Assembly (NCBI GenBank): GCA_948470475.1 | Contig: OX419342.1 | Span: forward strand, 26,064,052 to 26,128,051 | DNA: 64,000 nucleotides | Direction of reading: 5' to 3' | Source of the DNA: Galaxea fascicularis | Lineage: Eukaryota; Cnidaria; Anthozoa; Scleractinia; Euphylliidae | Part shown: one piece after another, positions 12,280 through 25,200 of the stretch | Position numbering within the stretch: position 1 is the first letter of the stretch | How the letters are laid out: every line of letters begins with the position of its first letter | Made by a program: the position numbers and the translations under genes | Notes under the pieces: model-generated | Told to the model about the DNA's origin: nothing | What the model saw: the letters and a program-made list of their open reading frames with translations, nothing else | The model's database searches: none

Positions 12280-15001
12280 GGTAGTCCGTAGCTAATCTTA
12301 ATTTCCATAGACCAAGAGTAAATATCAACTATGGTTCATTGGTCTGCACCGATATTTTGAGAATCTGTTACTGCATAACAAAAAATCCTGTCTTATCTTT
12401 CTAATTCTAAACACTTTGGTCCTTCCAAGCTTTTATCATCACTTCTGTGACCATTAGAACCCTCTATGCGGCAATTTGGTGATTTCAAATAAATTTATTA
12501 AATAGTGTAAATAGTACGAACAAACAAAACTGAAATAAAGTGCACCTTTAATGCAATCTCCTATTCTTCTTATTTTTGTGGCAATAAAACTCTGAAAACT
12601 GACTTAAAATCTATTTCAGTCCCATCAAAGACAGTTTCTCGGCAGACTTTGTGCAAAGAATTTCCTTGTTGCTTTACTAAGATGGGAATCAAACGGCGAG
12701 CACTGAATAAGAATGAAAAAGACAAAAGACAAAAAAGACAAGCCTTCACTTTAATCAGCTTGAACGTCTCCCGAAGCTTACTCTTTATCTGATGCAGGAC
12801 ACGTGAATGTTTACGTCTGGGAAAACGTTTATAATGATAATACCGAATGAGAAACATCACCGAGAACACACACGAAAAAAGTCGGTGTAGGCGAGATTAT
12901 CCGGCATTTGTTTTTCAGTTCTACCCTAAAGAGGACATAGACAACGTGAACACCCGCGCATTCAAAACATCGTATTTTAATTTGTAATGTTACGAGAAAA
13001 CGTAGCCAAATCCATGAAAATTATTTTCTTACCATACAGATGTACAAATATTAGGCATTAACCGACTGCCATTTGTTACTTGCTTCTATAGCCACAATTG
13101 CTATGAACTCGCTTATGTCTGATGTGTGTTTCTACCAATTCTTATCACCCTTAAGCCTTTCCTGCTGTATCCCATTGGACGTTTAACGTTCGTTAAAAGA
13201 TTAAGGCCAAGGGGCAATTAGTATCGAGCATTTGTTAGTTGGCTCAAAATCAAATCGTTTGTTACTTTCAGTGGACTTTCCCCTCAGTTGTTACGATCGG
13301 AAAATAGAATCAGTGATTTCATCTAAGAGAACCTCTTTAAAGTGTTACCACCCTCAACTTTCCAATTCTGATACCTACTTTATGTTCCTTTACGTTTAAT
13401 GTTCAACAAAAAGTTGAAACCAGAAGGATGTGAGTAGTCAAAAGTTTCATAGTAAGCTCAAAATAAAACAATACAATAAATTAGGCAGCGACTAATTTGT
13501 TGACACAAAAAATTAAGGTTAAAACCTATTTAGAACAGCAGCAAATCAGGCACTTAATCACTTCATTCCCACGATTAAGTAAGCTCAAAACTATAGAAGA
13601 ATCTCCAGTGTTCGTGAGTATTTAATGACACAAAACCTAAAAGCAAACAAAAGCTCTTCGGGTAAGGTCTGCTGGGAGCTTTCATTGGCATGCTGACGGC
13701 TTAGGTTTGATGATCAGTTCAAAGTGTTTAAAATTAGGGCCATTCTGCATAGCTACAAAAGCAGTAACTGAATGGAACGTGCTGAACGCTGAGAAGACTT
13801 CACTTGAATGTTTAGGCTGTGATGTTCTGGGTCAAAGTTAATACTGCACTGGGAGTGAACGGGTTACGAACAGGTATTTACTAAAATCTCTTTAACAAAT
13901 ATGACGCCGAATGGACCACCAATTCGGAATAATGCTTCTCAAAGTCACAGAAAACCATGGATTTAGGACTTGATAGATTAGAGGTGAATTGAGTGGATTA
14001 TGTGTTTGTTTGGAATGTAGGTGGGGCCCTTTCTTCCTCGAGAATTTTCCTACTTTTTCTATTGTTTGACTGGCTTCTTATGTTAGCATGTCTTTTTACA
14101 AATTATTGACTGTTGAGGTTCCTGTTGATTACATAACCGCAAATACAACACAAAACCTTAGTTTGTTAGGCTTGTGTAAAATTATCCATATATTTTCCAA
14201 GGCGATTGCAATAAAACCTCTTTTGATATAAAATTACAAAAGTAGTCGGCTGGATTTTGTTGTTGCTCGCAATGTCGAATTTGTAGTCACGATGAAAAGA
14301 AATATGTCAATGTAGAAGAACGATTTGAAATGTAAGAATGATGTATTCTGTACAGAAACCAGTGTACTGTTACATGAAATCAAAAAGTAAATCAAGGACA
14401 TATTAAGGAATGCACCCTTCAGCTGTACTAATTACTGTTGGTACTAAACAGAACAAACGTCAACAGGTGACAGCCATCCACCAAATCAGTTATGAAAGCA
14501 ACTGAAATCGTTCACATAATTATTATACATGACATAAGGAATATGAAAGCTTAGAATCTAGTAATTTTCCTTAATGCAAAATAACACGAAGAAATCTTCC
14601 CTTCTCCTGTTTGTCCCAGAATGGAAAGGAGTGTGGGTGTGCTATTTACGCGATAATTTGACATGAATTCATAAGCTAGGTTAGGCTATTTTAAAGCATG
14701 ACGCATCGCCCCCACAGTATCTGTTCGTGAAACTGCATTCCAGAGATATCAAATGGTGCAGGAAATTACCCATTTTTAAGGTAAAATATTGACCTACCGT
14801 ATCATGTATTAATGTAAATTTAAGACGGGGTCTTTGATGAATATCCTTCTCTGAACTAACAGCAATAGACCGTCAATTTAACTAGCGTTGAGTAATCTAG
14901 AACGGGGTGTCTTACCTTTCTCGCTGCTTGTCAAAAAGGTTTCTTTAGATAGCCTGAGGAGATACAGTATTATAACAAATGTTTTACTTTGGTTGTCGCA
15001 G
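12280..15001. other. No gene seen
   Basis: AT-rich DNA without open frames over 100 codons and without a recognisable element. Intron or intergenic cannot be separated. Confidence 0.55.
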
Positions 15002-15285
15002 GACTAACAGGTGTATCACGGTTAACAACACACAAGGGATTCTTGCAAGCGCCTAAAGCTACTACTTCGATCGACGGAAACAATACTGAAGGATCAAGGC
15101 TTCATTTCACAATGCTTATTGATTTAAGTTGTAGAGCTAAAAATACGAACGGAATCAATAAACTATCTCAACTGAATTCAATAAAAATTGCCCTTCAACG
15201 TTTACCAACCACTCAACTGTATCAGACACCTTTACGGTCGAGGCTGCAACGTCTCCGAGAATCGACGGAGCCCGCGACGATTTGA
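15002..15285 (+). other. Possible coding exon, unassigned
   Basis: Acceptor-like TTTACTTTGGTTGTCGCAG precedes 94 open codons to TGA (TGVSRLTTHKGFLQAPK; LQRLPTTQLYQTPLRSRL). Hydrophilic, unrecognised, without a clear poly(A) signal. Confidence 0.2.
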
Positions 15286-16706
15286 GCTGAACGTTGTTAG
15301 GCAACGCTCGTAATGAAGCGCAGTACTGGCGACAAGGTGACGAGTCAATTTTTGAAACGGCTCAGGCGCTATGTATTACTGACAATAGGAATCGGATACT
15401 GTTAGGGCGAGATTTGTCAAATAGAACACTTGTCCACCTGACTACTCTTTAAAGAATAAGGGTAGTAAGGTCAAGAACATAGACACAAATCTAAAATAGT
15501 TTCGCTGTTCTTAAAAACCGAATTTGACTACGTTTTAAGGGAAAGGAATTTAAAACTCTCCATGTTGTTGACCTGGACTATGCTCTAGAAGCGTAGGCAC
15601 GCGTTGCGCGATAGTTGGGTGTTGTGAGGATGGTCATTCTTGCTTGTCTATGAAAAACCATAAGCTGTATTAAATTCGATTTATACTAGGGTTGCTTGGC
15701 AATATGTATTTGTTAGGAGCATTTGAGAAGCATGTAGCTAAATCCAATTTATAAGAAAACACCAGCAGCTAATTAAAGATGGCGCTTTTACTTTTCCACT
15801 TAGCGTAGTGTCGGACGTAACTGAGGCCAAAATCAATTGTAAATTAAAGGAGCCAGAGCAGTGAGACATCCGCAAGTTTTAAAACGTCTCCTAACGAATG
15901 TTTACAATAAACATCACATGTAAAAAATTCTTAGCACTGAATGCTATCGCCTTAGTCTCCTTGAAGAACTGTTACCTTTCGTGGAAGACTTAAATTGCAA
16001 TTTCTCCTAATTTCGCTGACTGGCTAAAGTCCACTATGTTTAGTATCTTGTTAAAACTCATGATGGTTTTCATGTTCTGAGTACCCAACAGTAACCTAAA
16101 CCAGTCGAAAGCATTTGAACGATATTATACGATCGATGAATAGTTCACTTCACTTGTCTCGGTACGTGCCTTACCTTTATATAGTTTAGTAGAAGATTTG
16201 TTCCGACTTTCGATGTAGTCTTAACTTACAAGGTCCTAAGATATGTCCTAGGGAGTATCAATTCAAAAGAAAGCTGCATTTGCCCGCACTTTGTAACATT
16301 TTTTACACAAAATTGTTCTACTAACCGAGGTTTTCGATAAACAATTAAGAATGAAAAATAAGTGCTTTTTCAGTACATTTGATAACATAAATCAAGGGTA
16401 AACTGTGTCATGAATATTGTCCTTGAACGTAGATTTCACGGAATTTAACTTTTGGTTTGGATATTACGCCTGTGTTGTGTCTCTGGTGGAAGAGGTGATA
16501 ATTGTCAAGTAAATAGTTTTGCTTCAGTGGAGTCAGATTGAGTGTTGAGTTTAACAAATCCTGGTCGTCAGTGGTAATTTTCCACCTTGGCCGTTATTAG
16601 ATAAGAAAATTAGGAGAACTGACGACGGTTTCAACCGTTACTATTAATCAGGCATCGCTATGCTACATGAGAGTAGGAAAATGATATGATTTTCACGATT
16701 TTGCAG

Positions 16707-16962
16707 GTTGAAACTTTCAAATGTTCTTGGACATAAAGTAAAACATAAAGTAAAATCTGGGTTCATGTTACAATCGTATAAGATACCGATGCGTGATTCT
16801 GTCAGGAAAACGTTAAGAGAAGTGAAATTAAATAAAAAGCTGAAACGACGGTTTCAGGAAACAGAACCTCTTATCACAAAAAATTATCACCGAGACAATA
16901 TCCAGTTTGTCGGTCTGAGAGATGACTACTATGTGGCTTATTATGAATTAATTAAAAATTAG
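16707..16962 (+). other. Possible terminal coding exon, unassigned
   Basis: Acceptor-like TTTTCACGATTTTGCAG precedes 84 open codons with a basic stretch (KVKHKVKSGF, REVKLNKKLKRR) and an aromatic end (DDYYVAYYELIKN), a TAG stop, and AATAAA at about 16976. I recognise no family. It could be a real last exon or chance. Confidence 0.3.
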
Positions 16963-17440
16963 TTAATCTCGTCGAATAAAAATTGGATTGATAGACTTTC
17001 AATCGCCACAGCTATTGTTTGCATCCTTTTTGGCGAAAACAAGCCATCGAAGATTTTTGTTTGTCTGTGATTGGTCAAATAAGCCGGTCAGCTTGAAGCA
17101 ACATGTCCGGACTAATAGTGGAATACACATGCCATTGTTAAATGCTCCTGTCTTGATTTTTCCTCAATAAATCCGATGACAATGACAATGAAAAATCGTC
17201 AGAAAAACCGTCACTCTTACAATGATCTCGCTTTTTAAGTACATTAATAATAATCACTGAAGAGAAATCAAAAGAGAGTCTTAGATATTTGCTATACTTG
17301 TCTCATAATTTAGTGAACTTTTTTTTGGAGTTGGTCAGCAGTGAGTTGACCAACATGGCCACATTTTTTCTGAGCTCCGCTCATCTTCTCTCGTCTTCTT
17401 CTTTAAACGAACTTTATCGACATATTTCTGTATATTTAAA

Positions 17441-18255
17441 ATGCCTGATACCTTAACCAGCTTTAGGAGTGAAAACAACGCGCTTAAACTTCAACTTGGT
17501 ACTAGTTGTCTGGTGAAGTCGAGAAGCTAAAGCAGCTTCTCAATTCTCAACAGTGCGTAGTCTCGGACGGCGAGAATATCAGCGCTTCAACGGACGAAGA
17601 AAATGCGCACAGCCTTCAATTCATGAGTCAGAAATACGATGACCTACATCGCTTTCGAACGGAAGCTAAAGACGAACTTCATCGCCTCACTACCCAACTG
17701 GCTCAAGTCCAATCGAACCTCGATAGGATCAGCAATGCAATCGATCAACTCGAAGACTACAGCTATCAATTTAACGTCAAGTTAATTGGGGTCCTAGAGA
17801 TGAGTACGACCGAATCTGCGAGCTCAACGAGCTCTCTCTGTGTTAAAATAATCTTCAATGAAATGGGAGCAGATTTGTCAATACTCGACGTTGACACAGC
17901 ACACCGAGTACCTACTAGGAGCGATCGAGGCTCTGGTCCGAAGCCGATTATTTGTAAATTTGTAAGGCGCCTTGCAAAGGAGCAGGTGATGGAATGTCGA
18001 AATGATGTAATCAACGTGAATTCTACAGCTGTTGGTATCCCAGAGCAAACTTTGATGTCTGCGGTCAGAATCTTTGACTATCTAACTCCAAAGATGCAAA
18101 CATTTCTCTATGAGGCAAAGCGATTCAAAAACCAGCATCATTACCAATACTGTTGGGCTAAGAATTCCGTGGTGTATTTGAGAAAAGATGGAACAGCTAG
18201 ACCCATAAAGATCAAATGTTTGGAGGACCTACAAAGGCTGAACAGCCAAAGCTAA
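17441..18255 (+). pseudogene. LINE ORF1 protein (coiled coil plus RRM-like), frameshifted
   Basis: Starts at ATG 17441 (MPDTLTSFRSENNALKLQL), shifts frame near 17503, then is open to TAA 18255. Seen: a heptad-rich region (EVEKLKQLL; FRTEAKDELHRLTTQLAQVQSNLDRI), then VKLIGVLE, DVDTAHRVPTR, KPIICKFVRRLAKEQVM and a basic end. This is the arrangement of L1-type ORF1 proteins, which bind element RNA as trimers. About 271 residues if joined. The single frameshift near the start makes it a recent but dead copy. Confidence 0.75.
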
Positions 18256-18300
18256 GTAACAAATGAACTAAATCAATCTATATGTAGCACAGAAAATTAA

Positions 18301-19430
18301 TTCAGATAGCAAGAGCGCTCGTAGCGCTACTCAGGCTAGCTATTCTAATGATTATTTTAAAGAGCTGGCTTATTTCAATGTTGATCTTGTTCAGGCTCAT
18401 GGTCAGTTTAATAACAGTCCAGAGAGCCTTTTACCAACAAAAAAGTATTTCGACAAGCTTTCTAGTATTTACGACTTGGATCTATTTAGTCTTAACACTG
18501 ACTCTAATTTAAACCCCGACTGTAATTTTGCTGTCCAACAGACCCGTTGTCAGTACTTTTCACCTCACAGTTTCTCGATGGCTTAAGAATACCTTGAAAG
18601 TAAACAAAGATGAATGCTTTTCTTTGCTACACAATAATGTCAGGAGCCTAAAGCGTAATCTTGAAAAATTTCAAGCCCGATGAGCTCAGCCATAATTTTA
18701 GTATAGTTTAATTGGGGTTTCTGAAACAAAAATAACTCGTACAAACTCACTAGACTTTAACCGAGATTTACCAAACTATAAATTTGAATATGTCCCAACA
18801 CCTTTGTCTTCTGGAGGTGTTGAAATTTACATCAGTAGTAATGCACCTATCAGTGTCAAGTCCGAGGGGGGGGGGGCGGGGGAGGCAAACCACGGGAATT
18901 TGACTGTCACGTATATCCCCAGGGTAGGGATTTTGATCGGACATCATGGCCCCAGGGTGGGGAATTTTATTGCTTTCCTTTTGTGTGCAACAAGGACTGA
19001 AGGGGATTTTGATACTTTTGACAATTATTTTTTGCTCGGGGGTGGGGATTTTGATAATTTTTTTCAGAAAATGTCAAAATCCCCACCCTATGCCCGACCC
19101 ACCCCCCCCCCCTAGGGCTTGACACTGTTAGGTGCATAACTTGAACTACATGTATAATGTTCTTGAAAAAAACATCTACTGAAGCTTTTACGGCCATATG
19201 GGTCGAAGTACAATTTATTAAGAAAACTAACATTATTTGTGGGGTCATCTATCGACAGCACAATTCTCCAGAACAATTTCAATCCTATTTTGATGATAAA
19301 CTGGAGAAACTTAGCGTACATAATAAGCCTGTTTAGGTTATGCGAGACTTCAACATAGATCTCATTAAATCCGAAACCTGCGGCTTTTTTCACAATTTTT
19401 TACTATCTTTACAAAGCTTTTCTTTCGTCC
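18301..19430 (+). pseudogene. LINE ORF2 fragment: AP-type endonuclease, broken and interrupted
   Basis: Reading across several frames gives CFSLLHNNVRSLKRNLEKF, IGVSETKIT, YVPTPLSSGGVEIYIS, then after an insertion (about 18838-19138) IICGVIYRQHNSPEQF and MRDFNIDLI. These are the apurinic-endonuclease motifs (N, ET, Y and DFN) found at the start of LINE ORF2. Stops and frameshifts are many and the RT is missing. Family between CR1/L2-like and L1-like is undecided. Confidence 0.75.
18838..19138. mobile_element. Palindromic nonautonomous element inserted in the LINE endonuclease
   Basis: Terminal inverted repeats of about 20 bases (TGCACCTATCAGTGTCAAG left; its near-complement right, ending AGGTGCA) enclose G-rich and C-rich arms. 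Removing it with one TA rejoins the endonuclease frame (YIS to NLNY), so a TA target duplication is likely, as for Tc1/mariner-type elements. Confidence 0.7.
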
Positions 19431-19494
19431 CAACAATAAAGGTTGTTAAATTGATTCATCTGCACTCCTTCCAGACAGGATACAAAACGGCTTT

Positions 19495-19713
19495 AAAGGG
19501 CGCGTTTGCACGACAGACCAAAAATGGCACGGATCCGACAAAAACTGGAAAAACAGTGAACTTTTCTCCGTTCCGCGACTGGTCCATAGACGCCTATGGT
19601 CGCGTCGCGGAACGAAGAAAAGTTCACTGTTTTTTTGTAGAAACTATTGGAACCCGGCGTTCTAGTTTTTGTCGGATCCACGCCATGTTTGCTCTGTCGT
19701 GTAGACGCGCCTT
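19495..19713. mobile_element. Foldback element with near-complete palindrome
   Basis: Left arm begins AGGGCGCGTTTGCACGACAGA and the right arm ends with its near-complement. Further matching blocks (GGATCCGACAAAAACT, AACAGTGAACTTTTCT, TTCCGCGAC) pair inward, leaving a very short loop near 19595. Both strands show similar short open frames for this reason; they are not genes. Confidence 0.75.
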
Positions 19714-19749
19714 CAGTTTCATTGCTGTTACGGAGCACAGCAACGCCTG

Positions 19750-20411
19750 AATATTTGTACGAATTGCTGAATGTTGTTTCTAAATAAAGCGTGTTTGTTT
19801 ACGTATTTTGTTGCAAAACAAAAGCATTCAAAAAGGTCCTTCAGTTCGAGTTCGCAACGTCTTCGCTTGTAAATTATGGGAGTTATGGCTCTCAATTCTT
19901 CTATGCTGTTGAGCGTTTTTTTAGGACGAGCGTCTTGTGTCTATTTTTGAAGAAACTGTTCTGTGCTGTAGAATCGATTTGAAAAACTTCAAGTCTGTGT
20001 CCAACTGCAAAAAACATGAAAAAAGTGTCTTTTCCTACCTGATCTAGATTACGAGCTCCTATTTAAATCTGTACCGCGCATTGGATCTATCCCCAGCGAG
20101 CGGCGCGGATGCCTCCTCGTTCTCCTTTCTAATTGTAAAGTTCAACTGATTTTTGCGCAATATCTTCTTGACACCGGTAAAGCGTTTGTGTTCAGTGATA
20201 GCGTTTGAATGCCGCAAGAGTTGCTTTTTCTGTCGATGCTGTTTTGTCCGACTAGCCGTGATGGCCACTTGCACGTCAAATTTCCGTGTTTCTGTTACAG
20301 AAATAGTACCCTTTTTATGTTTCCCGATAGCGCTAGGCTTTCTTAACCACATGTTATGAAAAGGTGGTTAGATGTCTACAACATAGACGTCTCACAGAAA
20401 TTAAGGTGTAC
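19750..20411. other. Unassigned stretch with a basic 97-codon open frame on the minus strand
   Basis: The frame 20352-20059 (-) is rich in Lys/Arg (RTKQHRQKKQLLRHSN, GVKKILRKNQ) with a clean ATG. No family is recognised; it may belong to an element that includes the duplicated block that follows. Confidence 0.25.
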
Positions 20412-20673
20412 GCGTTAAGTGCCCCCGCATTCATGGACTCAGTAAACTTCATTGTACCTTGGTTGTGGCGCAGACAAATCCGTATGGGAGCTTTTCAAAC
20501 CGCAGCGGCTATTGCTCCTGTTCCTACGTGCACATGTTACAAAAAGCTTTTTCACTGTGGACGAAGCCGATTACATGTCGACATCGGAAACAGGCGTTGA
20601 GTGCCCCCGCACTATAAACTTCATTGTACCTTAGTTGGGATGCAGGCAAATGGCAAGGGAGCTTTTCAAACCG
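20412..20673 (+). repeat. Local direct duplication
   Basis: A block around AGTGCCCCCGCA, AACTTCATTGTACCTT, GGCAAAT/GACAAAT and GGGAGCTTTTCAAACCG occurs at 20412-20503 and again at 20594-20673 with indels. Confidence 0.7.
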
Positions 20674-21618
20674 GCTACTGTTTCTACGTGCATCGGGGGT
20701 TTACGATCTTCGGGGAAGTCTTCAAAACAAAGTTTCCAAAAGCCATTTTATGGGATACATTTGTAGGTCAAAGCAAAGTAAAGAATGTTCTGGTTGTCAC
20801 GCAAATTAACAGTGGGTGTGGGTGGATCCTCCACCGCGGTTGCAGCCCTTCCTTTTGCCAACAAACACCATCAAAATAAACTGTGCATAAAGGATTCAAT
20901 CTCACTTCCATAGTGGCTGAATGAACTTGTAACTCCTTGCAAACACGCGGTGTGGATAACGTCACTTTTTTTATACCAGATTTAGGAGGTTAATTAGCCT
21001 TCAATGTTTATATTTACTTATGATTTAAGAACACGAAACGTCTTAATCGTACCAGTGTTTTTGTTGTAAAGCAAGCAAAAAAAGGAAATAAAGACAGCAC
21101 GAAAGAATTTTCAGAGGGAAATCAACTGGTGGTTCCCTACAATTCAGTTTTCTTTAGTTCAGATGCTCTCTTTGATTCTTTTAGAGTACACTGGCTGTTT
21201 TTTTTAGAAGACATTGTTAGCGCTATCACGCTACGACTGAAGCACTATTGCTTCAAGAATGTCTAATTTTTAACTTTGTTTGTAATTTTCATCAATTTTA
21301 ATCTGGTGCTCATAATTTCATTTATTTGTATTATTTTCAAATAATGTGATTTAACTGATAAGCAGTTGTGAAAATGAAGGAATTAGAACTGAAAACAAAA
21401 TTGAAGACTAATTGCTAGGCTTCAGCAACATAACAATTTTGTCAATAATTATCGTTTCATTTGCCAAAATAATCAAAACTAATCAAATAAGACAACTGAA
21501 AACGGGCCTTTTTGCGTAGCGCAAGTTGCATTGGCCCAAAAGGGGTTCAATTTTTGTGTTTTATGCGCTCACTCACTTGGTTATAGTGGCAAACATGAGA
21601 GTCCTTCTGACAAAGACA

Positions 21619-22256
21619 GGGTTGGACATAAGCACTCGCCCGCTCGCTTAGGCGAGTGTCTAAAGTGTCAGACGAACGCAAATCATCGATCACTCGCCCG
21701 TTTGGCGCGTGCGATTTTCGTCGCCAAGAAATTATTTAAATAATAAATTGCAAGATAATTATATGCCATTTTGCCGAGAAAATCCCTTAACATAAACTTT
21801 CCATTTCTAATTTGCAACGTTTTACATTCCAAACTGTCTAATAAATTGGCGCCGAAAGGCAACATAATATGGGCTCCTCCTAGTGATAATTACATAACGC
21901 ATGTGCTTGTGCAAAGTGATACTGCTGATCACTATCGAGCCATCAGTGATCACCGCTCCCGAGAAGAACAGACACGTTTACTCGCAAACTGCAGTAACCT
22001 CACGAAGATTCATCAATAAAAAAAACTATTTGAAATATAAAGTAAGTACCTCCATTGTGTTTTCTTGGGGTTTAAGGTCTTTAAATAGAATTTTTCATTG
22101 AAGTAATAATCCTCGGTCTGCCACATGCTGGACGACGTTGTGAGGGGGGATGGAGGTGGTAAACTTTTGGGCCAGTGAAAACTGGTCCGGACGAGTGCAT
22201 TTTGAAGGTCACTCGTCCGAATGGCGAGTGCTCTCAAAATTAAGTGTCCGACCCTG
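21619..22256. mobile_element. hAT-like nonautonomous transposon with perfect 8-bp target duplication
   Basis: Terminal repeats GGGTTGGACATAAGCACTCG (left) and the imperfect complement ending GTCCGACCCTG (right). It is flanked by identical 8-mers CAAAGACA at 21611-21618 and 22257-22264. An 8-bp duplication with CAGGGTTGGAC-like ends fits hAT. No transposase is encoded. Sub-terminal GCGAGTG/CACTCGC motifs repeat near both ends. Confidence 0.85.
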
Positions 22257-22264
22257 CAAAGACA

Positions 22265-25200
22265 ATTCTCGATAACATAGAACTGTTTTGCATCAGTCTT
22301 ATCCTTCGGGGTAAGCTCTTCCAACGACGGTTTGCATGATATTATAATTTTTCGCCAAGATCAAAAACTCCGTTTAACCATGGCAGACTAACTAAACTTC
22401 TTTTTCGCCCTCAGCTCTATTCGTCACCTTGTTTATGGTTCCACTGTATCATTTGCAAAGTTTATTTGACAGGTAAATAAGGGCGTTCAGTTTTATTTGT
22501 ATCATGATAAATACAAGACAATTTACTGCAAGTATGATCCCCTTTCAAGATTAATCTAGTATACAGTTAATAGTTTCTTACCGTATATGTCTGCAGCCGA
22601 TGCAGCAAAGATATGTTTTAACAAACTCTGCGTGGAGATTGAAAAAAACCGGTATTAATACATTATTACACAAAGGCCTTTAACGAAAACTATGAGTTTC
22701 ATACACCAAGTTGAAACCTCCTGGCTTCAAATCCTCTCGTATTCCCCGTATGTGGATGGGGTATACCTTAGTATTACCGTCATTGTTATCCGGCAGTAAC
22801 TAAACAGGTTTTTTTCAGTGGAAACTGGACGTCTGAGGGATTACTGGGTATCCTTTTCTAACAAAACCGAACCGGAAAACTGAGCCAAGTGGAAAATGAG
22901 ACAGAAAAATCCCTTTAAATACGAGCTTACTGAAAATAAGCTTTTAAATTAGTTCAAGAAGTAGCAGTCAAGTAGTCACTTCATTCCCAGCCAAGAAAGG
23001 AAATAGTTTCTTTAAAAACGCAGTATAACATCTCTTTGTGATCACATATTAAGCTTCCTTCATTCTAGAAAAGAATCTTTTCCGTGGAACCGTCACATAA
23101 AATAGAACGCTTAACTTTATTTTGATAACCTTTTCAATCTATGCTTGCCTTTTGTTTTGGTTTTAGCAACTATATAAATACACTCAAGCTGTGTTTCGAG
23201 CTTATATGTACTGAGAAAATATTGACAGAAAATCAAAGTTTGAATGGGACGTTTTCGAAGAACTCAAGAAAGTCCTGAGCTGAGATGTTTGAGTATAATG
23301 TACCGGGGTTATGGATGGAAAAACAAAACTGATGTAAGGGCAAATCCACTGTTTTACGAGCAGTAGCCGTCGTCTACTTCGGACAAATCCTCATATTGAC
23401 ACAAAATTACAAACCCAGATATGTCAAATAACACTGTTAAGCATCAATAAAATGCGAAATGCCGTTGAAATTATATAAGAAAATTAAAACTGAGACGGGG
23501 TGTTTCCCAACTCTTACAAATTCTTAGCTGTTAGCTAGAGTACAGCAGCGCATACTATGAAAATAATGTCAAACTCACTATTTCAGGGACTTCTTTCGTG
23601 TGTGTAGGTCAAATGCTTATGGTAGAAGAAAATTAGATATCGACAACTGTAGGTTTAAAAATGTATAAAATGTTAATAAGCCCTTGTAGTAGTCTGCAGA
23701 GGTCGGGTGAAGTCGCTAAACGTGTCAAACTGGATTACAGTTTGGGTCACCACATTCTGGCATACCACACCTCTTTGCTAATTTAAAACAGAGTTATTTT
23801 CTCTTGCGCAATTGATTTTCTAGTACATGTTTCTAGTCACGGCTGGAAACGTTTTACAATTATGGTCGAAGACAACATTACATAGCCTTTTCATGTGTCT
23901 GCTCATGTCAACTTTAAAGGCGAATTTCGTAAATCGGGTTTGTTGAAGATTTAATCTGGGCTCGTCTCTATAAGCTAACTTTATTATCCTTTCAAAGTCA
24001 GCAATTCTTGTTACTTTGCCATAAGCAAAACGTGACAATGCACATCTTAAAAGTAAAACTTCTCTTTCAAAGCCATAATCAGAAAGAGTTAAAAAGGAAA
24101 GGAGCAAAACTAGGGAGTTTTCTTGGTATCCAGCTGCAGTCTGTCAAGCAGCAGAGCCAGATGCCGAAAACTATGCAGTGGAAACTGATTCTCATAAAAC
24201 CTTTCCAAACTCGTCAGAAGTCTGAACAAGTTTTATGAGACAGTACAAAATACGAGGCATCTAACAAATTACATCATAAGATGATTTCTTTGCTAACTAG
24301 ACTGCAATTGTGCAAGCTAATAACAACAGAAGTCCGATTATTTCTTTGATCAGATATATACGACTGCATAACCCTGAACTGAAGTGCGTATGTCCGCACC
24401 TTGTCAATCACTCAAAGTTAAAACCCCTTAATTAATCTACTAAGTTCCACCCATACCCAAAAGAATAATTCATTTCACCGCTTGAGGAAAAAGTGGGAAA
24501 TAAAGAGAAAAGACAGGCTACAGAAAAGTCACCTTTTTCTCCTTTGGGCAGTGCAGAATTAAAATAACCACGTCAGCGGGAAAGACTTGAACCAGACTGA
24601 CTGAAAAGAAAGAATGAAGTCTCAAACGGCTGAAGGCTCATTTAAACTGGGTCTGACCATAATGAGACTAACAAATAAACGATGATTAGTACGTCTAAGA
24701 GGGTGACTGAACGTCTGAGAAACCTGATACAGACTGTCCAAGCGCAGCGAGAATGAGGGCCGCGATTCTTGTCTTTTGAAGGCCGATGCATTTATAAGCC
24801 TTTCATGCACCTCACATATTGTCAAGTTAATAAAGAAAGACATTACAGTGAATTTTTAAGTTGCCTTCCATTTTCAGTCATTTCAGTCAAGTTTTTTGTG
24901 GATGTTCAAAGTATGGTGATCACAAAAACCTTACTGTAGAAGGGGAACCGACCTTCACGTATTGCTATGACAGGTGGAGATTAGACGGATAAGTTTTCAG
25001 AAGTGCGGCACCATTTTATTGCAAAATGGGTTATTAGCTTTTTTGAACACCGCTTATAATCACTTTTATGGAATTAGCTAAGAGTCTAATCCATTAATTT
25101 CTGAACCGGTAAACTCATACAGGCAATCTGTCTTATAATAAAATGTTTATGCATTTTTTCTGTCAAGTTCACGTACTATTCATTCGCTTGCCTGTCATGT

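Noticed and set aside
19340..19750. Open frames of 136 and 81 codons on opposite strands with similar peptides
   Set aside because: The similarity comes from the palindromic element they cross.
21031..21060. CGAAACGTC resembling a hammerhead 3' core
   Set aside because: No CTGANGA box or stem II upstream.
23820..24107. 95-codon minus-strand frame
   Set aside because: No motif, splice context or repeat support.
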